A stretch of DNA of 64,000 bases from Halostagnicola sp. A-GB9-2. Lineage in GTDB: Archaea; Halobacteriota; Halobacteria; Halobacteriales; Natrialbaceae. Under the pieces are notes generated by a model. It worked only from the letters and a program-made list of their open reading frames with translations, was not told the origin of the DNA and did not search any database. Shown here one piece after another: positions 33,985 through 42,666 of this stretch. Every line of letters begins with the position of its first letter. Within the stretch, counting starts at the first letter, position 1. The stretch is taken from positions 1 through 64,000 of the forward strand of contig NZ_JASJOC010000001.1 of assembly GCF_030068615.1 (NCBI RefSeq), written 5' to 3'. A program made the translations under genes and the position numbers.

Positions 33985-34463
33985 TGCGATCCCTCCGACG
34001 CTCCGCCGTCGTCATCCGCCTTCGCGGCAGTTTCGGTTTCGTTCGTTTCCGTCTCAGACCCGTCTGCGTTCGATTCCGCGGGAAGCTCCACGCCCAGATA
34101 CCCGTTCGCTTCGGCGCGCTCGAGCGCACGTCTACGGATCTCCGCATCGTCGAGCGGTCCGTTCACGAGGCCGCCCATTCCGTGGACGATCCGGTCGCCG
34201 CCGATAGCCACGAGGTCGACCGCTCGCTCGCAGCCCGGTTCGAACCTGATGGCGGTTCCGGCGGGGATGTTCAACCGATAGCCGTAGGCCTCGTTTCGGT
34301 CGAACAACAGCCCGGGGTTGGCTTCGAAGAAATGAAAGTGAGAGCCGACCTGAACCGGTCTGTCGCCCGTGTTCTCGACCGTCACCGACGTCGTTGCTCT
34401 GTCGGCGTTGATCGGGACCGGTTCCGACGCCGGGAGGAGCTCTCCGGGAACCATCGATGTCAT
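33981..34463 (-). CDS. ureB: Urease beta subunit UreB
   Basis: A 160-residue beta-barrel subunit. Family segments are MVPGELLP at the start, [19 protein letters not shown], the [17 protein letters not shown] stretch and GNGYLG-like (ANGYLGVEL) near the end of the fold. An acidic Thr/Glu-rich tail of about 40 residues is additional. It is the first gene of the ure operon, with a GAGGAGG Shine-Dalgarno 8 nt before the ATG and the divergent AT-rich region upstream. Confidence 0.95.
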   Translation of the reverse strand: MTSMVPGELLPASEPVPINADRATTSVTVENTGDRPVQVGSHFHFFEANPGLLFDRNEAYGYRLNIPAGTAIRFEPGCERAVDLVAIGGDRIVHGMGGLVNGPLDDAEIRRRALERAEANGYLGVELPAESNADGSETETNETETAAKADDDGGASEGSQ

Positions 34464-35095
34464 CGAAGGGGCCTCCTCGAGTGTTCGGTTCGCTCGTTCC
34501 AGATATCGTTCATCACGCTCCCGTCTTACCAGACAAAGACCGTAAGTCTACGCTAGAATAACAATATTTGCCCATCATATCTTGGCAGAACAGTAACTAC
34601 TCACTAAAAATAGATGTACGGCTGATATTCGTCCATATATTGGGAGAATACGACTGTACGTGTGATTTGGTCCCCAAATATATCAAAATCAACTATTGGA
34701 ATTGAATCGAGGCCGGTCTGCGAAAGGTCATCGAGGCCAATCATGCGGAACCGAACAGGCAAGTCTAAAAGTCCAAAAATGGAGACGCACTGTCTCACCA
34801 CGGTCTATCCCCTATCTGCCCTCTTACCGGGGATAAATAGCCGTTCACGTCCGTGAGTACCAACCTCGGAAGGATGGTAATATCCAAAAGCACTGATCGA
34901 GCGGATTTGACATTTTGTTATTTCAGACCGGTCTTCTTTTAGTATCGATATATAGCGGTACAAACGAAACATATGCACACATTATAAGGGAAGACAATCT
35001 GTTTATTGTTACTTTACGGCTACTGCTGATGGCTTAGGATATAGTATTATCTTGAGGGAATCCTTTTATACCTCCTCTAACTCGTCAGGGTGTAG
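34464..35095. other. AT-rich divergent control region between ureB and urtA
   Basis: This 630-bp region is the most AT-rich stretch in the locus and separates the two halves of the urea system. It must hold both promoters. A short stem (ATCCCC with GGGGAT) lies near 34807-34834. A 65-codon leftward frame (34604-34801) has a composition unlike haloarchaeal proteins and no start signals, so I do not call it a gene. No clear palindrome that I could assign to NikR or a nitrogen regulator was found by eye. Confidence 0.6.
35064..35070 (+). promoter_or_regulatory. TATA box of the urt operon
   Basis: TTTTATA is centred about 28-29 nt before an ATG at 35096. Transcription should begin at that ATG, which belongs to the short ORF rather than to urtA. 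Confidence 0.5.
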
Positions 35096-35194
35096 ATGAC
35101 TACTGGACAAACGTGGGCCTATTCAGGGAATAAGGTGTACAATAATTGTATTTGTGTGTCTGTCGACAACTCTTCGGGTGAGGCCGATGAGTGA
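35096..35194 (+). CDS. Candidate 32-aa leader ORF coupled to urtA
   Basis: An ATG placed 28 nt from the TATA box opens 32 codons that end in TGA inside ATGAGTGA, the urtA start. A leaderless ribosome reading this ORF would end exactly on the urtA start codon. The product (MTTGQTWAYSGNK at the start, VSVDNSSGEADE at the end) has no known family. Its Cys, Tyr and Asn content is unusual for a haloarchaeal protein, so the act of translation may matter more than the peptide. Confidence 0.4.
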   Translation: MTTGQTWAYSGNKVYNNCICVSVDNSSGEADE

Positions 35195-36452
35195 ACAGCG
35201 CCTTTCCCGCAGATCGGTGATCGCTGGGAGCTCGGTTGGACTCGTCAGTGCAGCCGCCGGCTGTATCGAAGAAGGCGGACTTCTCGGCGGCGGTGGCGGC
35301 AGTGATGGACCGATTATCGGGGTACTCGAGGATCGTTCCGGCGAGTTCGCGTTGAACGGCGAATCGAAGTGGCAAGCAACGCTGATGGCGATCGAGGAGA
35401 TCAACGCGGACGGGGGCGTCCTCGGGGAAGAGGTCGAGGTGTACGATCCCGATCCGCAGTCGGATAACGAACGCTATCAGGAACTCACTCGAGAGGCGAT
35501 CAACAGCGAACAGGTCGATGCGCTCTGGGCGGCCTACTCGAGCGCCGACCGCGAGGCGATCCGACCGATCGTCAACGATCACGATCAGCTGTACTTCTAT
35601 ACGACTCAGTACGAGGGCGGCGTTTGTGACGAGACGGTCTTCCCGGTCGGTGCGACGGCCCGCCAACAGCTCGGAGCCGTGATTCCGTGGATGATCGAGG
35701 AGTTCGGCGACGAGATATACATCATCAACGCCGATTACAACTTCGGGAACATCTCCCAGGACTGGGTGCGACTGCTGGCGGACGAAGAAGGGGCGGAGAT
35801 CGTCGGAAGCGAGGAGATCCCGCTCGGCGAGACCGACTTCGCGTCGACCATCAACGACATTCAGGCCGAAGACCCGGACTTCATCGCGTCGATGTTAGTC
35901 GGCTCCGATCACGAGAACTTCTACGACCAGCGCGCGGACAACGAGCTCGATATTCCGATCGGCTCCTCGACCACGATGGCCCAGGGGTACGAACACGAGC
36001 GGCTCGATCCGCCGGGGCTGGCCGACATTTACGTCGGCGTCAACTACATGCCGGAACTCGAGACCGAGGCGAGCGAAGAGTTTACCGACAAGTTCTACGA
36101 CGAGTACCCGGACGCGGAGTACGTCAATCAGGAGGCCCAGAACAACTACTTCTCGGTCTACCTCTGGAAGGAAGCCGTCGAAGAAGCGGGGACGTTCGAC
36201 CAGGACGAGGTCATCGCCCAACTCGAGAGCGGGATGGAAGTCGACGCGCCGGAAGGGACGATCGAGCTCGATCCCGCAACGCATCACATGACCCATCACA
36301 TGCGTATCGGCCACTCCGACGAGGACCACAATATCACCTTCGACGAAGAGCAGTACATCGAACCGTCGTTCCTTCACGAGGTCGGCTGTGACCTGACCGA
36401 GGAATCGGAAACGACCCAGTACGAACCGTCCGACTTCTACGACGGAATATAG
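35187..36452 (+). CDS. urtA: Urea ABC transporter substrate-binding lipoprotein UrtA
   Basis: About 421 residues. It has twin arginines in LSRRSVIAGSS and a lipobox with Cys26 (AAAGC), so it is a Tat lipoprotein on the outer face. The mature protein is a type I periplasmic-binding fold of the branched-chain amino acid/amide group: VLEDRSGEFALNG, EVEVYDPDPQSDNERYQE and YEGGVCDETVFPVGA. The last is typical of urea-binding UrtA, and the neighbouring urease genes agree. I chose the ATG at 35187 because it directly precedes the signal peptide; a GTG at 35154 would add 11 residues. Confidence 0.93.
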   Translation: MSEQRLSRRSVIAGSSVGLVSAAAGCIEEGGLLGGGGGSDGPIIGVLEDRSGEFALNGESKWQATLMAIEEINADGGVLGEEVEVYDPDPQSDNERYQELTREAINSEQVDALWAAYSSADREAIRPIVNDHDQLYFYTTQYEGGVCDETVFPVGATARQQLGAVIPWMIEEFGDEIYIINADYNFGNISQDWVRLLADEEGAEIVGSEEIPLGETDFASTINDIQAEDPDFIASMLVGSDHENFYDQRADNELDIPIGSSTTMAQGYEHERLDPPGLADIYVGVNYMPELETEASEEFTDKFYDEYPDAEYVNQEAQNNYFSVYLWKEAVEEAGTFDQDEVIAQLESGMEVDAPEGTIELDPATHHMTHHMRIGHSDEDHNITFDEEQYIEPSFLHEVGCDLTEESETTQYEPSDFYDGI

Positions 36453-36453
36453 C

Positions 36454-37362
36454 ATGTCAACAGATACCATACCGGATGCGGTGTACGTTGTCCTACGAAT
36501 CTTCTTCGAGTTTACCCACAGCTTCGGGCTTCTCGTCCTCGCGACCGTCGGACTCGCGGTCATCTTCGGAATGATGGGAATCATCAATCTCGCTCACGGC
36601 GAGTTTATTCTCATCGGAGCCTACGGGACGACGCTCTCGTTTCACGCCGGATTGCCACTCCCCCTCGCGATGGTTACCGGAGTGGCCGTGACGACTGTCG
36701 TCGGATTGATTCTCGAGCGGACGGTCATCCGCCACCTGTACGACCGACTGCTCGACTCGATGGTTGCCACGTTCGGATTGAGTCTTGTGATCATCCAGCT
36801 AACCCGGATCCTCTTCGGAAATACGACGAACAACGTCAGCCTCTCGATGGGGAGTATTAGCTACGGTCCGTACTCGAGCGGAACGTACCGCATTCTCCTC
36901 GCGGTGATCGCGCTCGTCGTCCTGGCCGTGCTCTACTGGGTTTTCACCCGGACGAAGTTCGGTCTTCGCGCGCGAGCGACCATGCAAGATGCCGAGACGG
37001 CACGCGCGATGGGTGTTAACACCGACCGAATGTACATGCTGACGTTCGGACTCGGTGCGGCGTTGGCGGGCTTAACTGGCGCACTCTTCACGCCGGCATT
37101 CACGGTCGATCCGGAGATTGGAAGTGAGTTCCTCGTCGAATCGTTCGTCACTGTGGTTGTCGGCGGACCGTCGGTGCTCATCGGGACGTCACTCGGTGGC
37201 GCACTTCTCGGGACGATCGATGCGATGTTCACCTGGATCGGCGGCTCGTTCCTCGGTGAAATTATGATCTTGATCGCCGCGATCATCGCCATTCGAATTA
37301 TGCCTGAAGGAATTACCGGGCTCCTCGAGGACTGGCGACAGAAACGGAGGGAAGACGAATGA
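36454..37362 (+). CDS. urtB: Urea ABC transporter permease UrtB
   Basis: A 302-residue LivH-type permease with about eight membrane helices. The segment GMMGIINLAHGEFILIGAYG is the hallmark of the LivH/UrtB family, and the loop with EAA-like motif RARATMQDAETARAMGVNTD contacts the ATPases. It pairs with UrtC to form the channel. It starts 1 bp after the urtA stop and overlaps urtC by 4 bp. Confidence 0.94.
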   Translation: MSTDTIPDAVYVVLRIFFEFTHSFGLLVLATVGLAVIFGMMGIINLAHGEFILIGAYGTTLSFHAGLPLPLAMVTGVAVTTVVGLILERTVIRHLYDRLLDSMVATFGLSLVIIQLTRILFGNTTNNVSLSMGSISYGPYSSGTYRILLAVIALVVLAVLYWVFTRTKFGLRARATMQDAETARAMGVNTDRMYMLTFGLGAALAGLTGALFTPAFTVDPEIGSEFLVESFVTVVVGGPSVLIGTSLGGALLGTIDAMFTWIGGSFLGEIMILIAAIIAIRIMPEGITGLLEDWRQKRREDE

Positions 37363-38465
37363 GCGTCAAATCGTCCATCGGAGTGCTCGCGAACCGCCTT
37401 CGGGAGCCGTTCGAAGGGCCGAATACCATCGGGAACACGAACGGGTTCTGGATCGGCTTTCTGCTCACCGTGTTGCTGTTTGCCATCTACCCGATCCTGT
37501 TCGGGCCCTACGCCGCGTTGAATCCCGCGCAGTTTCTGGTCTTCGCGCTGCTGGCCGTCAGCCTCACGTTCATCTGGGGATTCTGTGGCATCCTGAGCTT
37601 CGGTCAGGTCGCGTTCTTCGGCGTGGCCGGCTACACGTTCGGTATCGTGACGATCAACATCCCAACATACACTGGCGCGACCCTGGGTATCATCATCGCC
37701 GTCGCGGTCGCTACGGCCTTCGCCGCGGTGATTGGGTACTTCATGTTCTACGGCGGTGTTCGCGACGTCTACGTGACGATACTCACGCTCGTCGTCGCGC
37801 TCGTCCTCCACACGTTCATGGAGCAGACGGCCGGTTCCCAGTGGACCATCGGCGAGGCACACCTCGGCGGATACAACGGAATGAACGTTCCCCAGGACCT
37901 CGCCGTCGGGTTCGGTGAGACCGGGGTCGCGTTCGACGGCGTGGCGCACTACTACGTCGTCTTGTTCACGTTGGTCGTCACCTACCTCCTATTGCGCGCG
38001 GTCGTCAACAGCCGCTTTGGCTACGCGATGGTCGCCACTCGAGAGGACGAAGCGAGAACGGAGATGTTCGGCTACAACACGACGTTCATCAAACTCGCCG
38101 CGTTCACGGTGGGCGGCGCGATCGCCGGTATCAGCGGCGTTCTCTTCGTCACCTGGGGGGCCTACATCAATCCGAGCCAGTTTGAACTCGTCGCCGCCAC
38201 GATGCCCGTCATCTACGCGAGCATCGGCGGTCGAAAATCGTTCGCGGGGACGATCCTGGCCGCCGTCGCGATTCAGTATCTCGAACTGCAACTGACCGGC
38301 GAGTGGGCGTTCGTTATCGTCGGCTCGTTGCTGGTGCTCATCATCCTCACGATGCCCGACGGAATCGCGCCACGGGTCAGAAACCTCGTCCTCGCCGTCG
38401 GCGAGTGGCGTTCGAACCGCGACCGATCCGGGCAATCACCACCAGCAGAGGAGGTATCCGATTAA
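37359..38465 (+). CDS. urtC: Urea ABC transporter permease UrtC
   Basis: A 368-residue LivM-type permease. The family segment is FIWGFCGILSFGQVAFFGVAGY, followed by helices and the coupling loop ATREDEARTEMFGYNTTFIK. A hydrophilic N-terminal stretch of about 28 residues and an acidic C-terminal tail are present. Its stop shares one base with the urtD start. It completes the membrane part of the importer. Confidence 0.94.
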   Translation: MSVKSSIGVLANRLREPFEGPNTIGNTNGFWIGFLLTVLLFAIYPILFGPYAALNPAQFLVFALLAVSLTFIWGFCGILSFGQVAFFGVAGYTFGIVTINIPTYTGATLGIIIAVAVATAFAAVIGYFMFYGGVRDVYVTILTLVVALVLHTFMEQTAGSQWTIGEAHLGGYNGMNVPQDLAVGFGETGVAFDGVAHYYVVLFTLVVTYLLLRAVVNSRFGYAMVATREDEARTEMFGYNTTFIKLAAFTVGGAIAGISGVLFVTWGAYINPSQFELVAATMPVIYASIGGRKSFAGTILAAVAIQYLELQLTGEWAFVIVGSLLVLIILTMPDGIAPRVRNLVLAVGEWRSNRDRSGQSPPAEEVSD

Positions 38466-39244
38466 TGGCTACTAGTGATCCAACTGTCAAGACGACCCAG
38501 GCCGTCGATGAAACGGGAAGCGGAACCGATCGTATACTGCAGACGCGAAACCTTCGAAAACAGTTCGGTGGACTCACGGCAACCGACGACGTGGATTTCG
38601 CTGTCGAAGCGGGCGAACTTCGCTGTCTCATCGGACCGAACGGGGCCGGCAAGAGCACGTTCCTCAACCTCATTACCGGAGTGCTCGAGCCGACCGCCGG
38701 ATCGATATACTACAACGGGAGCGATATCACCGACCTAGAATCCCACAAACGGGTCGACCGCGGGATCAGTATCAAGTTCCAGGTGCCGAGTCTCTACCAG
38801 GAGTTTACGGTCCGCCAGAACGTTCGAATCCCGCTCCAGCGGGTGGCCTCGAGTTCGGAGTACGAATCACGCACCAGGGAGATACTCCAGCGGTGCAACC
38901 TCGAAGGCGAGATCGATACCGTCGCGTCGTCTCTCTCGCACGGCCAACAGCAGCGACTCGAGATCGGGATGGCGATGGTTCTCGAGCCGGACCTCATGCT
39001 ACTGGACGAACCCGTGGCCGGTCTCTCGGTCGAGGAATCCGCAGACATCGCCGAGTTGCTGACGTCGATCAACGAGACCGACGGCGTCGCATTCATCGTG
39101 ATCGAACACGACATCGATTTCGTCGAATCCATCGCGGATCGCGTGACGGTGCTCCATCAGGGCGGCATCTTCACCGAGGGAACGATCGAGGACGTCAGGG
39201 CCGATCCCGACGTCAAGCGAATCTACCTGGGGGAGGAACACTGA
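38465..39244 (+). CDS. urtD: Urea ABC transporter ATP-binding protein UrtD
   Basis: A 259-residue LivG-type ATPase. Walker A is GPNGAGKSTF, the signature is LSHGQQQRLEIGMAM (SHGQQQ, as in UrtD), Walker B is LMLLDEPVAGLS and the switch His is in VIEHD. The first 28 residues are a Thr/Asp-rich tail not needed for the fold. The ATG at 38465 overlaps the urtC stop; a longer frame back to 38303 only re-reads urtC. Confidence 0.95.
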   Translation: MATSDPTVKTTQAVDETGSGTDRILQTRNLRKQFGGLTATDDVDFAVEAGELRCLIGPNGAGKSTFLNLITGVLEPTAGSIYYNGSDITDLESHKRVDRGISIKFQVPSLYQEFTVRQNVRIPLQRVASSSEYESRTREILQRCNLEGEIDTVASSLSHGQQQRLEIGMAMVLEPDLMLLDEPVAGLSVEESADIAELLTSINETDGVAFIVIEHDIDFVESIADRVTVLHQGGIFTEGTIEDVRADPDVKRIYLGEEH

Positions 39245-40083
39245 TGCTCGAGACCGAACACCTCGGCGTCTCGTACGGGAAAACGCCGATACTCAGGGAT
39301 GTGAACATCTCGATCGAGCAGGGAGAGATCGTCGGTATCATGGGCAAAAACGGCGTCGGGAAGACGACGCTTGTCAAGGCCCTGATCGGCCTGTTAGACA
39401 TTAACGAAGGTCGAGTGACGTTCGACGACACAGTGGTCGCTGACGCAACGGCCAATCGGGAATCGTTCTGGCGCGCGGAGTCATTCCCGCAAGAGGTCGC
39501 TTCGACGCTAGCAGGGACGCCGATCAGCAACGCACCCGGACGACTCGGCGAGTTCTTCCCGCTCGCGGCGGAGTTGACTCCCGACGCGACCGCGGACCAA
39601 CGCGCACGTGCGGGAATGGGCTACATTCCCCAGGGCCGAGATGTCTTCCCCGAACTGACCGTCGAGGAGAACCTCGAGATGGGCGAGACGATCAACGGCG
39701 ATGCCGGCGAGTTCCAGTACGACGCCGTCTACGAGTTCTTCCCGATTCTCGAGGAGCGCCGTACGCAAGATGCGGGGACCCTGAGCGGCGGTCAACAACA
39801 GATGCTCGCCATCGGGCGCGCGCTGATCGGCAATCCGGATCTCCTGTTGCTCGATGAGCCCTCCGAGGGAGTCCAGCCCTCGATCGTGCAGGATCTCACG
39901 AGGGATCTCGAGCAGGTCAACGAGGAGCTCGGAACGACGATCCTCTTCGTCGAGCAGAACCTCCACGTCGTCCAGAACCTCGCCGAACGCTGTTACGCGA
40001 TCGACAAAGGAACGATCGTCGACGAACTCGGGCCCGAACGGCTCGCGTCTCGAGATGCTGTGACGAAGTACCTCGCGGTCTGA
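39244..40083 (+). CDS. urtE: Urea ABC transporter ATP-binding protein UrtE
   Basis: A 279-residue LivF-type ATPase. Walker A is GKNGVGKTTLVK, the signature is LSGGQQQMLAIGRAL, Walker B is LLLLDEPSEGVQPS and the switch His is replaced as usual in LivF-like proteins (FVEQNL). An insert of about 45 residues lies between the first strands and the Q-loop (around ANRESFWRAESFPQEV), longer than in bacterial UrtE. It starts at the last base of urtD. It is the last gene of the operon. Confidence 0.94.
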   Translation: MLETEHLGVSYGKTPILRDVNISIEQGEIVGIMGKNGVGKTTLVKALIGLLDINEGRVTFDDTVVADATANRESFWRAESFPQEVASTLAGTPISNAPGRLGEFFPLAAELTPDATADQRARAGMGYIPQGRDVFPELTVEENLEMGETINGDAGEFQYDAVYEFFPILEERRTQDAGTLSGGQQQMLAIGRALIGNPDLLLLDEPSEGVQPSIVQDLTRDLEQVNEELGTTILFVEQNLHVVQNLAERCYAIDKGTIVDELGPERLASRDAVTKYLAV

Positions 40084-40152
40084 GCGAACCGGAACGCTCC
40101 CGACTTCGTTCCGACAACTATCGACTTCGTCCGCCGAAACCGGTTTTCTGGG

Positions 40153-40812
40153 CTACAGATCCCACTCTTCTCGAGTGTAGGCCATCTCCCAGAACTGGTG
40201 CTCGAGTCGCGCGCAGGTCAGGAACGCCTCCTCCATCGCCTCGTGCTCGCCGGGGTACCGTTCGCCGCACTGATCGACGAACGTTCGCATCCAGTCGACG
40301 GCCTCGCGAAAGTCGTCGCTGGTGTACTTTTCGATGAACGGCGTGTAGCGGTGTTCTTCCGGTGCGATCTCCGCCATGTGGTCCGCGATATCGAGATACC
40401 CCTGTCCGCAGGGGTAGATCGCCGCCGCGGTTTCCGCCAGCGATCCCTCGTGGGCGGTCCGGACGAGGTAATTCGTGTACGCGATACAGGTCGGCGATTT
40501 CTGTACCGACTCGAGTTCCGCCCGATCGATGCCGTAGTCGGCGGCAAACTCCCGGTGAAGATCCATCTCGTAATCGAGAACGGTGTGTGCGACCTCGAGC
40601 AAGTGTGTCATCGTCTCCTCGTCGCGGGCCTTCGTTCCGGCGATCGCAAACACGCGCGCGTAGTCAAGCAAATACCGGTAGTCCTGTCGAACCCAGGTAA
40701 GAAACGCTTCCTCGTCGAGTTCACCCGTCGCGAGTTCTCGCACGAACGGATGATCTTTCTGTGCCTCCCAGATGTGGTCGCCGGTCTCGAGTAGCTGATC
40801 GCTGAACGCCAT
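40153..40812 (-). CDS. tenA: TenA-family thiaminase II (aminopyrimidine hydrolase)
   Basis: A 219-residue helical protein that salvages the pyrimidine part of thiamine breakdown products. Cys135 in AAIYPCGQGY sits at the position of the catalytic Cys of Bacillus TenA. Supporting residues include Asp44 in VRQDYRYL and Glu in the C-terminal helix (ARLEHQFWEMAY). This is the TenA_C class. It stands alone; no other thiamine gene is in the window. Two copies of TATAATTGG lie in its promoter. Confidence 0.92.
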   Translation of the reverse strand: MAFSDQLLETGDHIWEAQKDHPFVRELATGELDEEAFLTWVRQDYRYLLDYARVFAIAGTKARDEETMTHLLEVAHTVLDYEMDLHREFAADYGIDRAELESVQKSPTCIAYTNYLVRTAHEGSLAETAAAIYPCGQGYLDIADHMAEIAPEEHRYTPFIEKYTSDDFREAVDWMRTFVDQCGERYPGEHEAMEEAFLTCARLEHQFWEMAYTREEWDL

Positions 40813-40840
40813 TAGCAGACAGCAAGCCCCTCCAGCGTAA

Positions 40841-40862
40841 TATAATTGGCTACTATAATTGG
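40841..40862 (-). promoter_or_regulatory. Two direct repeats of TATAATTGG in the tenA promoter
   Basis: TATAATTGG occurs at 40841-40849 and again at 40854-40862, a 13-bp period. One copy overlaps the expected TATA position (about 30 nt before the tenA ATG at 40812). The duplication could be a regulator-binding pair or a doubled TATA box. Confidence 0.35.
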
Positions 40863-40989
40863 ATTATATATCGCTGTCGATCGACCACGCCTCGATCGGT
40901 AACGGACAGTCGAAAACAGCGCTGGGGCGGTGAATTGCTCGCCCTCGAGGGGAGGGCTTCCCGTTTTGACGACACAAATTGGAAGAGAC

Positions 40990-41529
40990 TCAGGAAAGTC
41001 GCGCCGTGAGATCCGCCTCGGTAATGATTCCGATCGTTTCGCCCGCCTCTGTGATCATGACGGCCTTATAATGCTCGAGGAGGTTGCTGATTTCGTCGAG
41101 GGTGGCGTCCTTCGAGACCGTCGGGAAGCTCTCGCTCATGTGGTTGTCGATGGTTTCGTCCCGGGACTCCGAATCGAGGTGAACCAGATCGCTCTGGCTG
41201 ATCGATCCGACGGGAATGCCGTCCTGGATAACCGCGAGTTGCGAGTACGCTTCGGACTCCATCTTGCGCGCGGCCTCGCTGATCGAATCGTCGGGCGAAA
41301 CGCTGACGACGGCCTCGTTCATGAGGTCCTCAGCGCGGATCACGTCGCTTTCGGCCTCCTCGAGGGCGGTGACGATTCGACGCAGCGTCGAGAGCCGCGG
41401 GTCCACGTCCCCGCCTTCGATCCGGGCGATCAGCGGTTGGGAGACGCTTGCCTTCTCGGCGAGTTCACTTTGGGTCAGCCCGAGGTCGGTACGGCGCTGT
41501 CGGAGGTCCGCGGGCGTCGGTAGCTCCAT
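40990..41529 (-). CDS. XRE-type HTH protein with a CBS-domain pair
   Basis: 179 residues. The N-terminal HTH (LRQRRTDLGLTQSELAEKA, SQPLIARIEGG) is of XRE type. A pair of CBS domains fills residues 65-179 (AEDLMNEAVVSVSPDDSISEA, VIQDGIPVGSISQSDL; then MSESFPTVSKDATLDEI, AVMITEAGETIGIITEADL). CBS pairs bind adenosine nucleotides or SAM, so this is a probable energy- or ligand-sensing regulator of a kind common in archaea. The target is unknown; it is on the same strand as tenA but 177 bp away. Confidence 0.88.
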   Translation of the reverse strand: MELPTPADLRQRRTDLGLTQSELAEKASVSQPLIARIEGGDVDPRLSTLRRIVTALEEAESDVIRAEDLMNEAVVSVSPDDSISEAARKMESEAYSQLAVIQDGIPVGSISQSDLVHLDSESRDETIDNHMSESFPTVSKDATLDEISNLLEHYKAVMITEAGETIGIITEADLTARLS

Positions 41530-41589
41530 ACGGCTAAATAACCACGGGTTATAGAAAGTCTTTGGGTCGTGTCGACTTTTGGGCGGTAG

Positions 41590-41949
41590 TTATTCGTCGT
41601 CGTCGGCTTCGGTTTCGAAGACTTCGACGACCGACAGGGGGACGTCACGGAGTGCGCCGCCGATCTCGCTCTTGGCGATTCGAGAGGCGTGTTCCTCGCT
41701 GTCGGCGTTAAACACGTCCATCTCGAGGGCGAGACCGACGAGTGCGGTGTCCGCGGCGATAAACGCGGAGTCGAACGGTTCGCCACAGGCGGGACAGCCC
41801 GTCGCGCCGACTTCGACTTCGACGTACTCCATGTTCTCCTGATTGAGTCGCTTTCCGGCTTCGCTTACCGCGACACCGATTGCGTCGTCAACTTCGTTGA
41901 CATCACGAACGAGCCACGCGGCTTCCATCGCGACGAGATAATTGCTCAT
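41590..41949 (-). CDS. DUF555 (UPF0212) family protein
   Basis: A 119-residue archaeal protein. It has a CPACGEPFDSAFIAADTALV segment with a Cys-x2-Cys pair, and the N-terminal NYLVAMEAAWLVRDV and C-terminal EIGGALRDVPLSVVE blocks of the DUF555 family. The family is found across archaea and its function is not known. The ATG at 41949 matches the family start; three more codons to 41958 are possible. It stands alone, convergent with nothing coupled. Confidence 0.9.
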   Translation of the reverse strand: MSNYLVAMEAAWLVRDVNEVDDAIGVAVSEAGKRLNQENMEYVEVEVGATGCPACGEPFDSAFIAADTALVGLALEMDVFNADSEEHASRIAKSEIGGALRDVPLSVVEVFETEADDDE

Positions 41950-42207
41950 ACGAACCAAACGTGGTGGGGGGTTTCCTCTCTTGCGATTCGGTTTTTCGCC
42001 GATTTCGCCCCAATTTGAGGGTGCGGACGAGAGTTAGATGATGAGCATAACTTATGAGAATCACCCGGAGTGAATCCGGTCAGGATAGCCGTAGTTCGTT
42101 TCGAACGCTCATTTGGTTGTCCTCTCTACAACCTCAGTTGAATCGCAAGACAGCGCCGACCCGAACCGAAGCGAAACGATCGTCGCTACGGAGAAAGACA
42201 CAAAGAC

Positions 42208-42214
42208 TTATATA
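42208..42214 (+). promoter_or_regulatory. TATA box of the 42245 small gene
   Basis: TTATATA is centred about 34 nt before the ATG at 42245, leaving a very short 5' leader. It supports the 56-aa gene as real. Confidence 0.45.
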
Positions 42215-42244
42215 CTCCCTCGGACTGGGCGACGATGAACGCTG

Positions 42245-42415
42245 ATGAAATCCCGCGTACACAACGCCGCGCTGTTCGCAATGTATCAACTGTGCATTGT
42301 CGTCGGTATCGCCGCAATGCCGCTTGCAATCGTTGCTAACCAGATCGGTCTCAACTTCCCCCTCCACCGGGTCCTCGCAAATGTCGGAGAGGCCCTCGAG
42401 AAGGCCCAGAAATAG
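42245..42415 (+). CDS. 56-aa single-helix membrane peptide
   Basis: 56 codons from ATG to TAG. The first 11 residues are charged (MKSRVHNAALF). A hydrophobic helix follows (MYQLCIVVGIAAMPLAIVA), and then an amphipathic tail (NFPLHRVLANVGEALEKAQK, shortened). It is too short for routine ORF lists. Haloarchaea have a family of such short proteins with a Y-Q-L and MPLA pattern, as far as I recall. A TATA box at the right distance supports it. It lies between DUF555 and the proteasome beta subunit gene. Confidence 0.62.
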   Translation: MKSRVHNAALFAMYQLCIVVGIAAMPLAIVANQIGLNFPLHRVLANVGEALEKAQK

Positions 42416-42634
42416 GCAGAAGACGATACGGAAACACCAAATCGACTACCGAAACCGAACAACTGTACCGACCTCGGCACGACTAAGCCGCCACCGCGGA
42501 TATCACGTTTTTCCGAGCAATTACGTCTTTTCCGAGTACTTCGACCCGCGAAGCGACAGCGCTCCCGTCTGCTATCCGTTCGAGAACAGTCGATATCATC
42601 TCGGAAGCGGAAACGAGAGTGGTGACCGCCGATG

Positions 42635-42642
42635 TTTTATAT
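42635..42642 (+). promoter_or_regulatory. TATA box of psmB
   Basis: TTTTATAT is centred 28 nt before the ATG at 42667, consistent with a leaderless mRNA. Confidence 0.55.
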
Positions 42643-42666
42643 CGCCCCGGTCGTTAGACACCTATA

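Noticed and set aside
34604-34801. 65-codon reverse frame between ureB and urtA
   Set aside because: Composition fits neither core genes nor a known small protein; it lies in the AT-rich control region, with no ribosome site.
40813-40989. Thiamine pyrophosphate riboswitch before tenA
   Set aside because: No THI-box conserved segments (CTGAGA and the paired GC-rich arms) are seen, and the TATA box is so close to the start that almost no leader RNA remains.
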